A stretch of DNA of 60,327 nucleotides from an uncultured Lachnospiraceae bacterium (GTDB lineage: Bacteria; Bacillota; Clostridia; Lachnospirales; Lachnospiraceae): assembly GCA_910585545.1 (NCBI GenBank), contig CAJUFN010000002.1, positions 1 through 60,327 on the forward strand, in the 5' to 3' direction. The notes beneath the pieces were generated by a model. That model had not been told where the DNA came from, made no database searches, and saw only the letters and a list, made by a program, of their open reading frames with translations. Of the stretch, positions 24,901-32,741 are shown piece by piece. The position numbers and the translations under genes are program-made. Position 1 is the stretch's first letter, and the number at the start of each line of letters is the position of its first letter.

Positions 24901-27814
24901 GCTGTAATCCACTTAAGCCGCCCTGGAAGTTGTTCGCCAGACCTGTCTTGGTAATATCAGGTTTTACATTAAATACGCTCTGGTCTATATCACCGTTAGT
25001 CAACAATTCTTCCGCATACTCTAACTCTGACAACAACAGACTCTGTTTCGGATGATACTCGTGATGTACTTCATCCTCTGTGTTTGCACGTGCAACCAAA
25101 GCATCGATCTTAGTCTGATCTACGTCATCCCTCAAAGTTACATGCATATCGTCTGCATAGAGATTGTATACATCATCCTCTAAAGAATCATACTTGAAGA
25201 ATTTAATCTCAGAATAGTTGCAGGCAGCATTGTAATACTTGTGCAAACCGAAGTGAATTCTCTTTGCTCTCACCGGCTTAGAGAATACATAGCGCGTCGT
25301 GTTCTTCGCTGTCGGATGCATTGATTGCATTGAACACGTTATGTTTTCCCTCACCCATTTTCCAGTTGCTTCATCATATGTTTCTGCCCATAAATAAATC
25401 TTGAAGACACCGCCTTCGTTATATCCATCTTCCAAGCGGTTGCTGACAACAATATCTTTAATCACCTGTTCCTCTTTAAATGTCACAGTCGGACCAATAT
25501 CAGCATAACCTATACTATGATAGTAAGTCGTATAATCATCATCGACAAGCCACCAAGGATCAAATGTAGTACCTGCCGGATATTTTGTGCTATCTAATAT
25601 CTTCGTATCTATCTGAACAGATTCAATTTCGTCCCTTTCAACCATCTGATATCTTGCAAACTTCGGAACCTCAGTGGTTGTCTTCGCTGCGGAAATGATA
25701 GAATACGCTCCATGGCGCCAGTTATCATTATCATCGTGATTCCATCCGTAAACGCGAACCTGATAAGTCGTATTGTCTTTCAGCCCAGTAATTTTATAGG
25801 AATTTGTCATAATGTCATGAACTTCTGTCCATGGTGTCTCTTCTTCATTCGCTGGTTTCTCACGATATTCCAAACTATACTTTTCAGTACCAACCATGTC
25901 CTTCCAAGATACATCTACTTGACGGAACTTACCGTTTGCGCTCACATAATCCGGCGCGTCAGGTGCTTTTCCTGCAAGTTGATGATGGCTTACTGTTTCA
26001 CTGTAAGGGCTGGACCATTTACCGTTGGTAGACTTCACTTTGATCGTATAATCCCAAAGAGGTGTGATCTTATCTTTATGTCCGCCTTTAAATTCGCTGA
26101 CCACTACCTGATTCACACCGGCTTTGTAATATTGCCAATCAACTTTTTTATTATCTTTCTTATATTCGCCACATACAGCTACTTCATAGCCTGTTACATT
26201 GGTTTCCGGATCCCATGATACCGTAAAGCTATCGCCGGAACCTTCCACTTTAATATTTTTTGGAATATTCAATTCCGGTTCCGGAATACGAGTTTCCATA
26301 TCGTTCAGGAATTCTACCTTTGCGATCTCAGTTAAGTTTGTGCTGGCTGCAGTCGCTGTAACTACGATAGTAACTTTCTTAATTGCAACCTGTGAACCCA
26401 GGTTGATCTCGATGCTTCCATCTGGTTTACGAATTGCGGTAGCGCCTGCTCTTGCCTGACTCCTCATTTTTGAACGTCGCATCTGCGACTGAGATTCGGC
26501 GCTGTCCACGATAGGTACCTCGATCATTTCACCCTCGCCATTTGGATCATCTGGATTAACTGTTTCTACTTTAATAGTACCTGCAGTAGGACCGCTCTCT
26601 GCCGGTGCGGAAATAACCATACCTCCGACCTCTGCTGTGTTCGCCAGTTCCATCTCGATTTCAATCGGATTTTCTTCGGAAATATTTCCTACTTGCTTAG
26701 GAGCAATCTGAATCGGCTCTTCTGCATCTTCCATGATGGTATCGAGCTTACGATCACTTGTAGCAACTGCCTTTTCCTGTTCCGCTTCTACCTTAACAGC
26801 AGACTTCATAACCGTTAAGATCGGTGTTGCTTCCAGCTTATCTCGTTTCATATTGTAAGCCAGAATGCTCAGGTCGCGAATGTCAGTCTTACCATCCAAG
26901 TTCAAATCATAGATAGCTTCAAACTCTTCATTTTCACCTTCTCCCGGTTCATCTGGAGTCGGTGCATCTGGATCTGCAGGTCCTTCCGTATCCGGAGTCT
27001 CAGGTTCTACCGGCTTCGTGTTTTTCTGACCCATATATTCTACAAGAATCTTAGCATCCTGATCGTCAATCGCACCATCTCCGTTGACATCTCCTAATGC
27101 AAATACACCTGGATTAGTCTTTCTTTCGCTATGGTAAGATGTGTAGCTGTTGCTGAACACCAATGTGGTCTTCGTACCTTGCTCGATCTTAACATCCTGT
27201 GTAAAATCATTAAAATAATACTCTGCACTCATATGTAATGTATAGTCACCAGCTGGAATATCGAGTCCCTGGAAAACAATAGTATCTCCAACCACGCTAG
27301 TAACCGTATGTTTGTGAGTTTCCTCACCCTGTGCAACATCCTCTTGATTTTTGTCGATCAATGTAACCTTGAACAATCCTTTCATCTCTTCAAGGTCTGC
27401 ATTGATAGGAAAATCATTCTGAAGCTGCAATTCAAAATTCACAAGATCCGGTTCCTGCGGAGCGTTATTTTCCCCTTCGCCAACCGTAGGTGTATTAATA
27501 TCACTACCGGTTCCGCCGCCTACATCCACATTTCCGGAATCTCCTGTGGAACCTGCATCCTCTGTGGAGCCTGTCCCATCTTCAATATCTGCTCCATCTG
27601 TAGAACCTGATTCGTCTGTGGAACCTGATTCGTCTGTGGAACCTGATTCATTCTCATCTAAATTCTCTTCGGTTTCTGCTGCGTTCGTATCATCCTGAAC
27701 TGTTGTAACATTCTCAGGATCCGTAAGCGTATTCACATCAGCCGCTAATGCGGATGCGGGTGCTTGAACCAGCATAGCCATTGCCAACAAAATTGCAAAT
27801 AGTTTCTTTTTCAA
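21923..27814 (-). CDS. Secreted multidomain M60 metallopeptidase with dockerin
   Basis: This protein of about 1963 residues has a signal peptide (1-25, ALAADV), a Ser/Thr/Asp/Glu linker with GSTDES repeats, and a beta domain. A type I dockerin follows (about 238-320) with two calcium-loop repeats, GDVNGDGAIDDQDA and YDLNLDGKTDIRD. Two fibronectin type III domains (about 520-715) and an F5/8-type carbohydrate-binding domain (about 720-880) come next. The M60 (enhancin/mucinase-like) catalytic region has HEMGH at about 1261 and a downstream Glu in SYAEV. A second discoidin-like domain lies near 1610-1760. No LPXTG is present. The likely role is cleavage of mucin-type glycoproteins outside the cell. 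The TTG at 27814 is the best start: upstream codons lie inside the riboswitch. Confidence 0.85.
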   Translation of the reverse strand: MKKKLFAILLAMAMLVQAPASALAADVNTLTDPENVTTVQDDTNAAETEENLDENESGSTDESGSTDESGSTDGADIEDGTGSTEDAGSTGDSGNVDVGGGTGSDINTPTVGEGENNAPQEPDLVNFELQLQNDFPINADLEEMKGLFKVTLIDKNQEDVAQGEETHKHTVTSVVGDTIVFQGLDIPAGDYTLHMSAEYYFNDFTQDVKIEQGTKTTLVFSNSYTSYHSERKTNPGVFALGDVNGDGAIDDQDAKILVEYMGQKNTKPVEPETPDTEGPADPDAPTPDEPGEGENEEFEAIYDLNLDGKTDIRDLSILAYNMKRDKLEATPILTVMKSAVKVEAEQEKAVATSDRKLDTIMEDAEEPIQIAPKQVGNISEENPIEIEMELANTAEVGGMVISAPAESGPTAGTIKVETVNPDDPNGEGEMIEVPIVDSAESQSQMRRSKMRSQARAGATAIRKPDGSIEINLGSQVAIKKVTIVVTATAASTNLTEIAKVEFLNDMETRIPEPELNIPKNIKVEGSGDSFTVSWDPETNVTGYEVAVCGEYKKDNKKVDWQYYKAGVNQVVVSEFKGGHKDKITPLWDYTIKVKSTNGKWSSPYSETVSHHQLAGKAPDAPDYVSANGKFRQVDVSWKDMVGTEKYSLEYREKPANEEETPWTEVHDIMTNSYKITGLKDNTTYQVRVYGWNHDDNDNWRHGAYSIISAAKTTTEVPKFARYQMVERDEIESVQIDTKILDSTKYPAGTTFDPWWLVDDDYTTYYHSIGYADIGPTVTFKEEQVIKDIVVSNRLEDGYNEGGVFKIYLWAETYDEATGKWVRENITCSMQSMHPTAKNTTRYVFSKPVRAKRIHFGLHKYYNAACNYSEIKFFKYDSLEDDVYNLYADDMHVTLRDDVDQTKIDALVARANTEDEVHHEYHPKQSLLLSELEYAEELLTNGDIDQSVFNVKPDITKTGLANNFQGGLSGLQPLGYVAQTGNKINVYVGQKGKTIGQRVDARLVFTQYHPEAAAWRAGEVTLYQGKNEIEIPNVNTLDVEKGGSLYIVHTSANVKNNPIKVRVSGATKIPVLDLHRTIGMDRATDYSEDWDEKITAYVTELKAYCENLQAAHAEHQEAVGGFKFGSGDNCFLNSTEIGVDNVLMSVPASQIYNALGGNKGKTVEEMTAQLHGSMVSMNQMLKQFYKERGFNPGVTNTVKGTPTARFNIRYHRMFAGAFMYAGGLHLGIEWGSVPGLAQGTPLTIEENGKRTGGTMFGWGIAHEMGHNADASGVSYAEVTNNIWSQFEKTFDTAATTRIPYAKVYDHVTSGMVGKANGVFAQLGMYWQLHLAYDNNYAYYDYYKEPDESGNVFNEANYNNMLANEFFARYYLYRRSPALAPDSDKALRLANISGGSTDQNIIRTACAASQKNLLEFFTAWGLVPDSYTVNYAEQFPKEERKLQYLNDGAHEYTLAGGDPMSSTSVGVDLEQGTKADARKVTLTITLPNESNMDSILGYEIIRNGRPVAFIEPDKNEDGGYAESTVYTDVVETQNNRVMTYGVVAYDKYLNETETTMMDPIKIRHEGDLPTDNWSVTSSNMVSDAGLLTVYEDVEVVEGNSYKDAVTGETVTYSKMMDVRYLEKETGETLRTDTGANLMFDGDNGTAYNGTTTARTAQIVISLGSKQEVIGIVMPDPNDPAQGVADQHTGPWSFALEFSSDGGATFTKMNSCTAGILDDGRKVLYFRNNGNIKAFAATHVRITAPNNVKKLGFAEITLVGPSGDNVDIGVSTVDEETGIETWNTDNAIGILDQDYVLDAEAGSVIPAGSFIVTGKYAGNAAYNVVKLYNQNHEMYNDSFENKRESIINGYQVFFADLPDMGTGNWQIANVKDGFWVYWLEPLSGENEGLFGLPDAGENGEDIIVELPTSVYAELYRVDNALTLAGERLVSDSFVVEVPAKENLPRITLSNNTPEETPETPENVEGE
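27590..27655. repeat. 18-base tandem repeat in M60 linker
   Basis: Near-identical units TCTGTGGAACCTGATTCG encode the STDESG linker repeat on the minus strand, just after the signal peptide. This is likely a slippage-prone, length-variable spacer. Confidence 0.7.
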
Positions 27815-27870
27815 ATCATCACTCTTCTTTCTTAAAATAAATTTTTCTTTTGTTCTTTGTTTCAAAGAAA

Positions 27871-27946
27871 GGTAATCGGCTGCCATACTGCATCTTGCAG
27901 TTTAGGCTTTTTGACTTTGCTCCCTGCATGTTTACAGGTTTGCGTT
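27871..27946 (-). promoter_or_regulatory. c-di-GMP-I-like riboswitch, proximal copy (divergent)
   Basis: The minus strand has CGCAAACCTG, then CAGGGAGCAAAG, GCCTAAACTGC, a stem, and GGCAGCCGATTACC. This is the GEMM architecture, but the usual GGGACGCAAAG core lacks one C, and the first G pair differs. It lies about 55 bases before the M60 start and 160 bases after the distal copy. It could be a degenerate or altered-specificity aptamer. Confidence 0.8.
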
Positions 27947-28106
27947 TGGATATTATGATGAACTTTCCCAGGACTCCTCCTTCCCAAATTTTATTTGTTG
28001 ACAACCAAAAAACGCCACAATCTAAGAACGAGCAGCAAATGCCAAAGACAATTACAACTATGTTCGCAACTGTGAGCGTAACAAATACATCCAAGCTTAA
28101 CTTGAA

Positions 28107-28186
28107 CGGCAATCGGCTGTCATACCACGACTTAGTGGGTTAGACCCTTTGACTTTGCGTCCCTGCGTTTCCACAGGTTTGCCAAA
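28107..28186 (-). promoter_or_regulatory. c-di-GMP-I (GEMM) riboswitch, distal copy
   Basis: The minus strand carries GGCAAACCTG, GAAA, CAGGGACGCAAAG, GGTCTAACCCAC, a stem, and GACAGCCGATTGCC, nearly the same as the copy before sipW. It begins about 15 bases after the predicted start of transcription. Together with 27871-27946 it forms a tandem arrangement before the M60 gene. The 160 bases between them hold a GGAGG-like sequence and no proven gene. Confidence 0.95.
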
Positions 28187-28207
28187 CATTATTATTTTTG
28201 TCTCTTT

Positions 28208-28236
28208 ATTCTAGCAAGAACTTTTAGGGATGTCAA
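28208..28236 (-). promoter_or_regulatory. Promoter of the M60/dockerin operon
   Basis: On the minus strand TTGACA (28236-28231) and TAGAAT (28213-28208) have a 17-base spacer, immediately upstream of the tandem riboswitches. Confidence 0.82.
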
Positions 28237-28302
28237 TCCCCTTTTTCAAAATATTGGGAAAACCTCACCCATTAATTTCCGCCGCATTTTTCAAAAAACC
28301 GC

Positions 28303-28331
28303 TTGACAAATTAACTATTACAAGATATACT
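28303..28331 (+). promoter_or_regulatory. Promoter of tRNA-Trp
   Basis: TTGACA near 28303 and TATACT near 28326 have a spacer of about 17 bases and lie about 25 bases before the tRNA. Confidence 0.8.
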
Positions 28332-28354
28332 ATTTAAGTGTCTAAGGACATTAT

Positions 28355-28425
28355 AGGGGATTGGTCAAATGGTATGATAGGAGTCTCCAAAACTTTTGGT
28401 GGGAGTTCGATTCTCTCATCCCCTG
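28355..28425 (+). tRNA. tRNA-Trp (anticodon CCA)
   Basis: The 71 bases fold as a full cloverleaf. The acceptor stem AGGGGAT/ATCCCCT has seven pairs, the D stem GTCA/TGAT four, and the anticodon stem GGAGT/ACTTT five with two G-T pairs. The loop CTCCAAA gives anticodon CCA, and the T stem is GGGAG/CTCTC with loop TTCGATT. Variable loop is four bases, discriminator G. The 3' CCA is not encoded (TTA follows), so it must be added afterwards. It has its own promoter and terminator. Confidence 0.93.
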
Positions 28426-28434
28426 TTAAGAATG

Positions 28435-28468
28435 AAGCTGTTGCACAGATTGTGTAGCAGCTTTTTTT
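28435..28468 (+). terminator. Terminator of tRNA-Trp
   Basis: AAGCTGTTGCACA (28435-28447) pairs with TGTGTAGCAGCTT (28451-28463). A T-run follows that merges into palindrome copy 4. Confidence 0.88.
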
Positions 28469-28470
28469 CA

Positions 28471-28502
28471 TGATATAGGAAAGTATGAACTTTCCTATAT
28501 CA
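28471..28502. repeat. Terminator-associated palindrome, copy 4 (short)
   Basis: TGATATAGGAAAGT and its complement flank the loop ATGA. The outer bases differ from the other copies (CA and CG instead of TT and AA). It follows the tRNA terminator T-run and ends two bases from the radA stop codon. Confidence 0.9.
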
Positions 28503-28504
28503 CG

Positions 28505-29866
28505 CTATATCAATCGGATCGCTTCATTAATATTCTTTACTCCGATGACTTCAACTCCTGTAATATTGCTTACACTCTCAAGCGAAACCGCCGGCAGAAT
28601 ACATGTCGTAAATCCTAGCTTTTTTGCTTCTGCCACCCTTTGTTCCGGCATACTGACCGCACGCACCTCTCCGCTTAAGCCAACCTCTCCGAACACGATC
28701 GTCTTTTCCTCAATCGGACGGTTTTTATAGCTGGACACAATCGCCAATACGATTCCAAGGTCAATCGCCGGTTCATTCATTTTAATGCCTCCTGCGATAT
28801 TGACATAGGCATCACAATTCGATAGTGGCAGTCCGAGCCGTTTTTCCAATACTGCCATCAGAAGATTGACCCGATTATAATCCGTTCCTGCAGCGGTTCT
28901 TCTTGGCATTCCAAAACTCGTCTGGCAGACGAGCGCCTGAATCTCTATAAGAATCGGCCTGGTTCCTTCCATAGAACAAGCGACCACAGAACCGGTTGCA
29001 TCCTCCGGCTTACCGCTTAGCATAAACTCAGACGGATTGGCCACTTCTGCAAGTCCATCCCGGCGCATCTCAAATACCCCTATTTCATTCGTAGAGCCGA
29101 AACGGTTTTTCACGCCTCTAAGGATTCGATAAGATGCATGTCTGTCCCCTTCAAAGTAAAGTACCGTATCTACCATATGCTCCAGCACTCTAGGCCCTGC
29201 TACGGTCCCTTCCTTCGTGACGTGACCAACGATAAAAATCGTAATCCCCAAGCCTTTTGCAAGCTGCATAAATACATTCGTAGATTCTCTTACCTGGGAG
29301 ACGCTGCCCGGGGCAGAGGTCACTTCTTCGCTGTACATGGTCTGTATGGAATCAATGATCACAATCTGCGGCCTATTCTTCTCTATCACCGCACGGACTG
29401 TCTCCAGATTAGTCTCGCAGAACAAGGATAAGGTTTCTGAAAAATCGCCGAGCCGTTCGGCGCGCATCTTGATCTGCTTCAAAGACTCTTCCCCGGATAT
29501 GTAAAGCACGCTTTTCTTCATATTAGAAAGATTCCGGCACACCTGCAAAAGCAATGTAGACTTTCCGATACCCGGGTCTCCGCCTACTAAGATCAACGAA
29601 CCTGGTACGATGCCTCCGCCAAGCACCCGATCTAGCTCCTGAATCTGCGTCGTCATACGCAGTTCTTTCTCCATGCTTACCTGAGAAAGTGTTGCGAGTT
29701 TATTCTCATTAAGACGTACTGCCCCAGCTGTTTTTGCCGTTGTAACGCTCATTTTCTCCTCTACAAATGTATTCCATTCTTTGCATGCCGGACATTGTCC
29801 CAGCCATTTATTTTCTTCGTGCCCGCAATTCTGACAGAAAAAAACGCTTTTCTTTCCTTTGGCCAT
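28505..29866 (-). CDS. radA: DNA repair protein RadA/Sms
   Basis: This 453-residue protein has the N-terminal zinc finger CQNCGHEENKWLGQCPAC (10-27), a RecA-like ATPase with Walker A GGDPGIGKST near 94-103, the RadA-specific KNRFGSTNE motif near 252-260, and a C-terminal Lon-like domain. It is a branch-migration helicase that processes recombination intermediates and helps in transformation and repair. The start has GGGATGAAAGAAAG upstream. It follows the large ribosomal operon but is separated by a terminator. Confidence 0.97.
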   Translation of the reverse strand: MAKGKKSVFFCQNCGHEENKWLGQCPACKEWNTFVEEKMSVTTAKTAGAVRLNENKLATLSQVSMEKELRMTTQIQELDRVLGGGIVPGSLILVGGDPGIGKSTLLLQVCRNLSNMKKSVLYISGEESLKQIKMRAERLGDFSETLSLFCETNLETVRAVIEKNRPQIVIIDSIQTMYSEEVTSAPGSVSQVRESTNVFMQLAKGLGITIFIVGHVTKEGTVAGPRVLEHMVDTVLYFEGDRHASYRILRGVKNRFGSTNEIGVFEMRRDGLAEVANPSEFMLSGKPEDATGSVVACSMEGTRPILIEIQALVCQTSFGMPRRTAAGTDYNRVNLLMAVLEKRLGLPLSNCDAYVNIAGGIKMNEPAIDLGIVLAIVSSYKNRPIEEKTIVFGEVGLSGEVRAVSMPEQRVAEAKKLGFTTCILPAVSLESVSNITGVEVIGVKNINEAIRLI

Positions 29867-29929
29867 CTTTCTTTCATCCCTTCTTTGCTGCTCATGGCTG
29901 AATCATTACTTTTATAGCTATAATCAAAA

Positions 29930-29969
29930 TACACTCCTAAATGCTAGTTTTCTAACATCCGGGAGTGTA
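29930..29969 (-). terminator. Terminator of the ribosomal protein operon
   Basis: TACACTCC (29930-29937) and GGAGTGTA (29962-29969) form the base of a longer imperfect stem with loop AAAA. TTTTG follows on the minus strand after rplQ. Confidence 0.8.
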
Positions 29970-30007
29970 CTTATTGTTTTAAAACATACTCGAAGATATA
30001 TCTACCC

Positions 30008-30535
30008 TTATACTAACTCGATGAGTACTTCCATAGCAGCGTCACCTTTACGCTGTCCGATTTTGATGATTCTTGTGTAACCACCTTTGCGGCTCTCGTA
30101 TTTCGGTGCGATTTCATCGAATAATTTTGCTACCAAATCAACTTCTTTTGCAGAGTTTTTCTTTCCGTCTTTTACTTCTTTTACAGGGTAAAGAACTTTA
30201 AGCATTTCACGTCTTGCATGAAGTCTGGATGGCATATCCTTTTTGATCTTCTTTTCAACTTCGTCGTATACAGTTACTTTCTTACCATCTACAACTTCTT
30301 TCACTCTTTTGCCATCGCTGTCTTTTTTAGCAACTTTTGCCATGACAGTTACTTCTTCGTAATTATCTTTTTCTTTTACTGCTAAAGCGATAAGACCCTC
30401 TGCTACTTTGCGGATTTCTTTCGCTTTTGCTTCTGTAGTAACCATTTTACCGTTTGCCAGTAATGATGTTACCTGACCTCTGATTAAGGCCTTTCTCTGA
30501 CTTGATGTTCTGCCAAGTTTTCTATATTTTGCCAT
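30008..30535 (-). CDS. rplQ: 50S ribosomal protein L17
   Basis: The start MAKYRKLGRTSSQRKALIRG and the end GGYTRIIKIGQRKGDAAMEV identify L17. At 175 residues it is about 50 longer than the usual 115-130. The extra part is a lysine/valine-rich insertion at about 70-135 (EVVDGKKVTVYDEVEKKI and following), a feature I associate with Lachnospiraceae. It is the last gene of the operon, after rpoA, and lies at the peptide-exit side of the 50S subunit. Confidence 0.97.
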   Translation of the reverse strand: MAKYRKLGRTSSQRKALIRGQVTSLLANGKMVTTEAKAKEIRKVAEGLIALAVKEKDNYEEVTVMAKVAKKDSDGKRVKEVVDGKKVTVYDEVEKKIKKDMPSRLHARREMLKVLYPVKEVKDGKKNSAKEVDLVAKLFDEIAPKYESRKGGYTRIIKIGQRKGDAAMEVLIELV

Positions 30536-30649
30536 GATTCTTATCCTCCATTATTCTGACGTACTTCCGCGCTCTTACGGTCTTATCGGAAATACGCTCT
30601 GGTTATGCTTCTTCGGGCTTACTAGCCAGATATTTTACACACAAAATTT

Positions 30650-31609
30650 TTATTCCTCGCCTGGGCTTAATTCCAATCCGAGTTCTTTTAATTTTGCTAA
30701 TACTTCTTCTAAAGATTTGCGTCCAAGGTTACGAACTTTCATCATATCTTCAGGAGTTCTGTTGGTCAGCTCTTCCACAGTATTGATGCCTGCTCTCTTC
30801 AAGCAGTTATAGGAACGAACAGACAATTCCAATTCGTCAATACTCATCTCGAGCACTTTCTCTTTCTCATCATCTTCTTTTTCGATCATAACTTCCGCAG
30901 CCTGAGCTACTTCTGACAAATCGATGAATAATTTAAGATGTTCATTCAGGACTTTGGCAGCCAAGCTTACTGCTTCGTCCGGAACCAATGTACCGTTTGT
31001 ATATACATCAAGTGTGAGTTTGTCAAAATCTGTGATCTGACCGACACGTGTATTCTGTACGGTAAGGTTTACACGTTCTACCGGTGTGTAGATGGAGTCA
31101 ATCGGGATTACACCGATTGGAAGTTCGTCATTTTTGTTCTTATCAGCACTTACATAACCTCTTCCTTTTGTAATCGTTAATTCCATGTACAATTTGCTGT
31201 CTGCGCCGCCGTTCATGGTTGCGATAACAGCTTCCGGATTCAAGATCTCGATGTCAGGGTCTGCCTGAATGTCAGCCCCTGTCACGATACCTTCGCCGTC
31301 AAACTCAATATATGCAGTCTTTGGTTCGTCTGTTTCTGAAGTATTTTTGATTGCCAATGTTTTCAGATTCATGATAATCTCTGTAACATCTTCTTTCACT
31401 CCCGGAATAGAGCTGAACTCATGCAGCACGCCTTCGATTTTCACCTGACTTACTGCTGCTCCCGGCAATGAAGAAAGCATGATCCTTCTAAGTGAATTAC
31501 CAAGTGTTGTACCATAGCCTCTTTCGAGCGGCTCTACAACAAATCTTCCATACTTTTTGTCTTCTGAAATCTCTGTAATTTCAATATTCGGTTTATTAAA
31601 ATCAAACAC
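30650..31609 (-). CDS. rpoA: RNA polymerase alpha subunit
   Basis: This 319-residue protein has the N-terminal assembly domain (with RGYGTTLGNSLRRIMLSSLP at 29-48) and the C-terminal DNA/activator-binding domain (RTPEDMMKVRNLGRKSLEEV near residue 290). It nucleates RNA polymerase assembly. It lies between rpsD and rplQ, the standard alpha-operon order. Confidence 0.99.
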   Translation of the reverse strand: MFDFNKPNIEITEISEDKKYGRFVVEPLERGYGTTLGNSLRRIMLSSLPGAAVSQVKIEGVLHEFSSIPGVKEDVTEIIMNLKTLAIKNTSETDEPKTAYIEFDGEGIVTGADIQADPDIEILNPEAVIATMNGGADSKLYMELTITKGRGYVSADKNKNDELPIGVIPIDSIYTPVERVNLTVQNTRVGQITDFDKLTLDVYTNGTLVPDEAVSLAAKVLNEHLKLFIDLSEVAQAAEVMIEKEDDEKEKVLEMSIDELELSVRSYNCLKRAGINTVEELTNRTPEDMMKVRNLGRKSLEEVLAKLKELGLELSPGEE

Positions 31610-31668
31610 TACAAAGGCCCTCCTTTTTGGCTTGTTATATGTTGAGGGATTCTAAAGCGTCTTACGGC

Positions 31669-32262
31669 TTATTTAGAATATAATTCGACAATCAACATTT
31701 CATCTACAGGAACGTCAATTGCTTCTCTTGCAGGAAGCTCTTTTACAGCACCTTTTAAGTTGTCTGCATCAGCTTCTAACCACTCCGGTACTAATCTTCC
31801 GCCTGTTACTTCTAAAATGTCTTTGTATCTTTGTGAACCTTTGTTCTTTTCTTTGATTTCGATCGTATCTCCGGCTTTTACGAGGTAAGATGGAATATTT
31901 ACCTGTTTGCCGTTTACCAATACATGTTTGTGATCAACGATCTGTCTTGCTTCACGTCTTGTTCTTGCGAAACCTAAACGGAATACGACGTTGTCCAATC
32001 TTGTTTCAAGAAGAACCATCAGGTTTTCACCTGTCATACCGCTCATCTGTTTTGCTTTTTTATAGTAGTTTCTGAAAGGTTTTTCTAATACGCCATAGAT
32101 GAACTTTGCTTTCTGTTTTTCACGTAACTGAAGACCGTACTCGCTCATTTTTCTATTAGCTCTTTTTAACTGTCTGTTAGATTTTTTATCAATTCCTAAA
32201 TAGATCGGATCCATACCAAGAGATCTACATCTTTTAAGAACAGGAACTCTGTTTACTGCCAT
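31669..32262 (-). CDS. rpsD: 30S ribosomal protein S4
   Basis: This 197-residue protein has the S4 N-domain and the S4 RNA-binding domain (RLDNVVFRLGFARTRREARQ near residue 87). It is a primary 16S rRNA-binding protein of the small-subunit body. The N-terminus starts MAVNRVPVLKRCRSLGMDP without the Cys zinc knuckle seen in some S4 proteins. It lies in the alpha operon between rpsK and rpoA. Confidence 0.98.
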   Translation of the reverse strand: MAVNRVPVLKRCRSLGMDPIYLGIDKKSNRQLKRANRKMSEYGLQLREKQKAKFIYGVLEKPFRNYYKKAKQMSGMTGENLMVLLETRLDNVVFRLGFARTRREARQIVDHKHVLVNGKQVNIPSYLVKAGDTIEIKEKNKGSQRYKDILEVTGGRLVPEWLEADADNLKGAVKELPAREAIDVPVDEMLIVELYSK

Positions 32263-32279
32263 GTTCTTCTATCCTCCTA

Positions 32280-32675
32280 TTACACTCTTCTACGTTTTGG
32301 CGGGCGACATCCATTGTGCGGTACTGGTGTTACGTCTTTGATGCTTGTTACATCAATTCCGCAAGCCTGAAGCGCACGAATTGCTGCTTCTCTACCTGAA
32401 CCTGGACCTTTTACCATAACGTCTACGGATTTCAACCCATGTACCAATGCTGCTTTAGCCGCTGTCTCAGCTGCCATCTGAGCCGCATAAGGAGTAGATT
32501 TCCTTGAACCTCTAAATCCAAGACCACCGGCACTTGCCCATGATAAGGCATTTCCCTGTGCATCTGTCAATGTTACGATCGTGTTATTGAAAGATGACTG
32601 AATATGTGCCTGTCCGCGTTCAACGTTTTTCTTGACACGTTTTTTTGTTACTTTTTTTGCAACTTTCTTTGCCAT
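32280..32675 (-). CDS. rpsK: 30S ribosomal protein S11
   Basis: This 131-residue protein carries the S11 hallmarks FNNTIVTLTDAQGN and GPGSGREAAIRALQACGI and ends PHNGCRPPKRRRV. It lines the mRNA exit on the platform. It is preceded by a 190-base spacer that contains a repeat related to other spacers in this operon. Confidence 0.99.
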   Translation of the reverse strand: MAKKVAKKVTKKRVKKNVERGQAHIQSSFNNTIVTLTDAQGNALSWASAGGLGFRGSRKSTPYAAQMAAETAAKAALVHGLKSVDVMVKGPGSGREAAIRALQACGIDVTSIKDVTPVPHNGCRPPKRRRV

Positions 32676-32741
32676 TTAAACTAACCTACTTTCTTTATTC
32701 TTGTTATATTGTTTCTTCATAATTTTCATAAGGTAGTTCTT

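Noticed and set aside
27815..27886. Upstream ATG (27886) as start of the M60 protein
   Set aside because: That ATG lies in the last stem of the c-di-GMP aptamer; the signal peptide begins at the TTG at 27814.
27819..28112. 97-codon minus-strand frame in the M60 leader as a full gene
   Set aside because: It starts inside the distal riboswitch and runs through the proximal one, with no ribosome site; only the short hydrophobic part is noted as a low-score finding.
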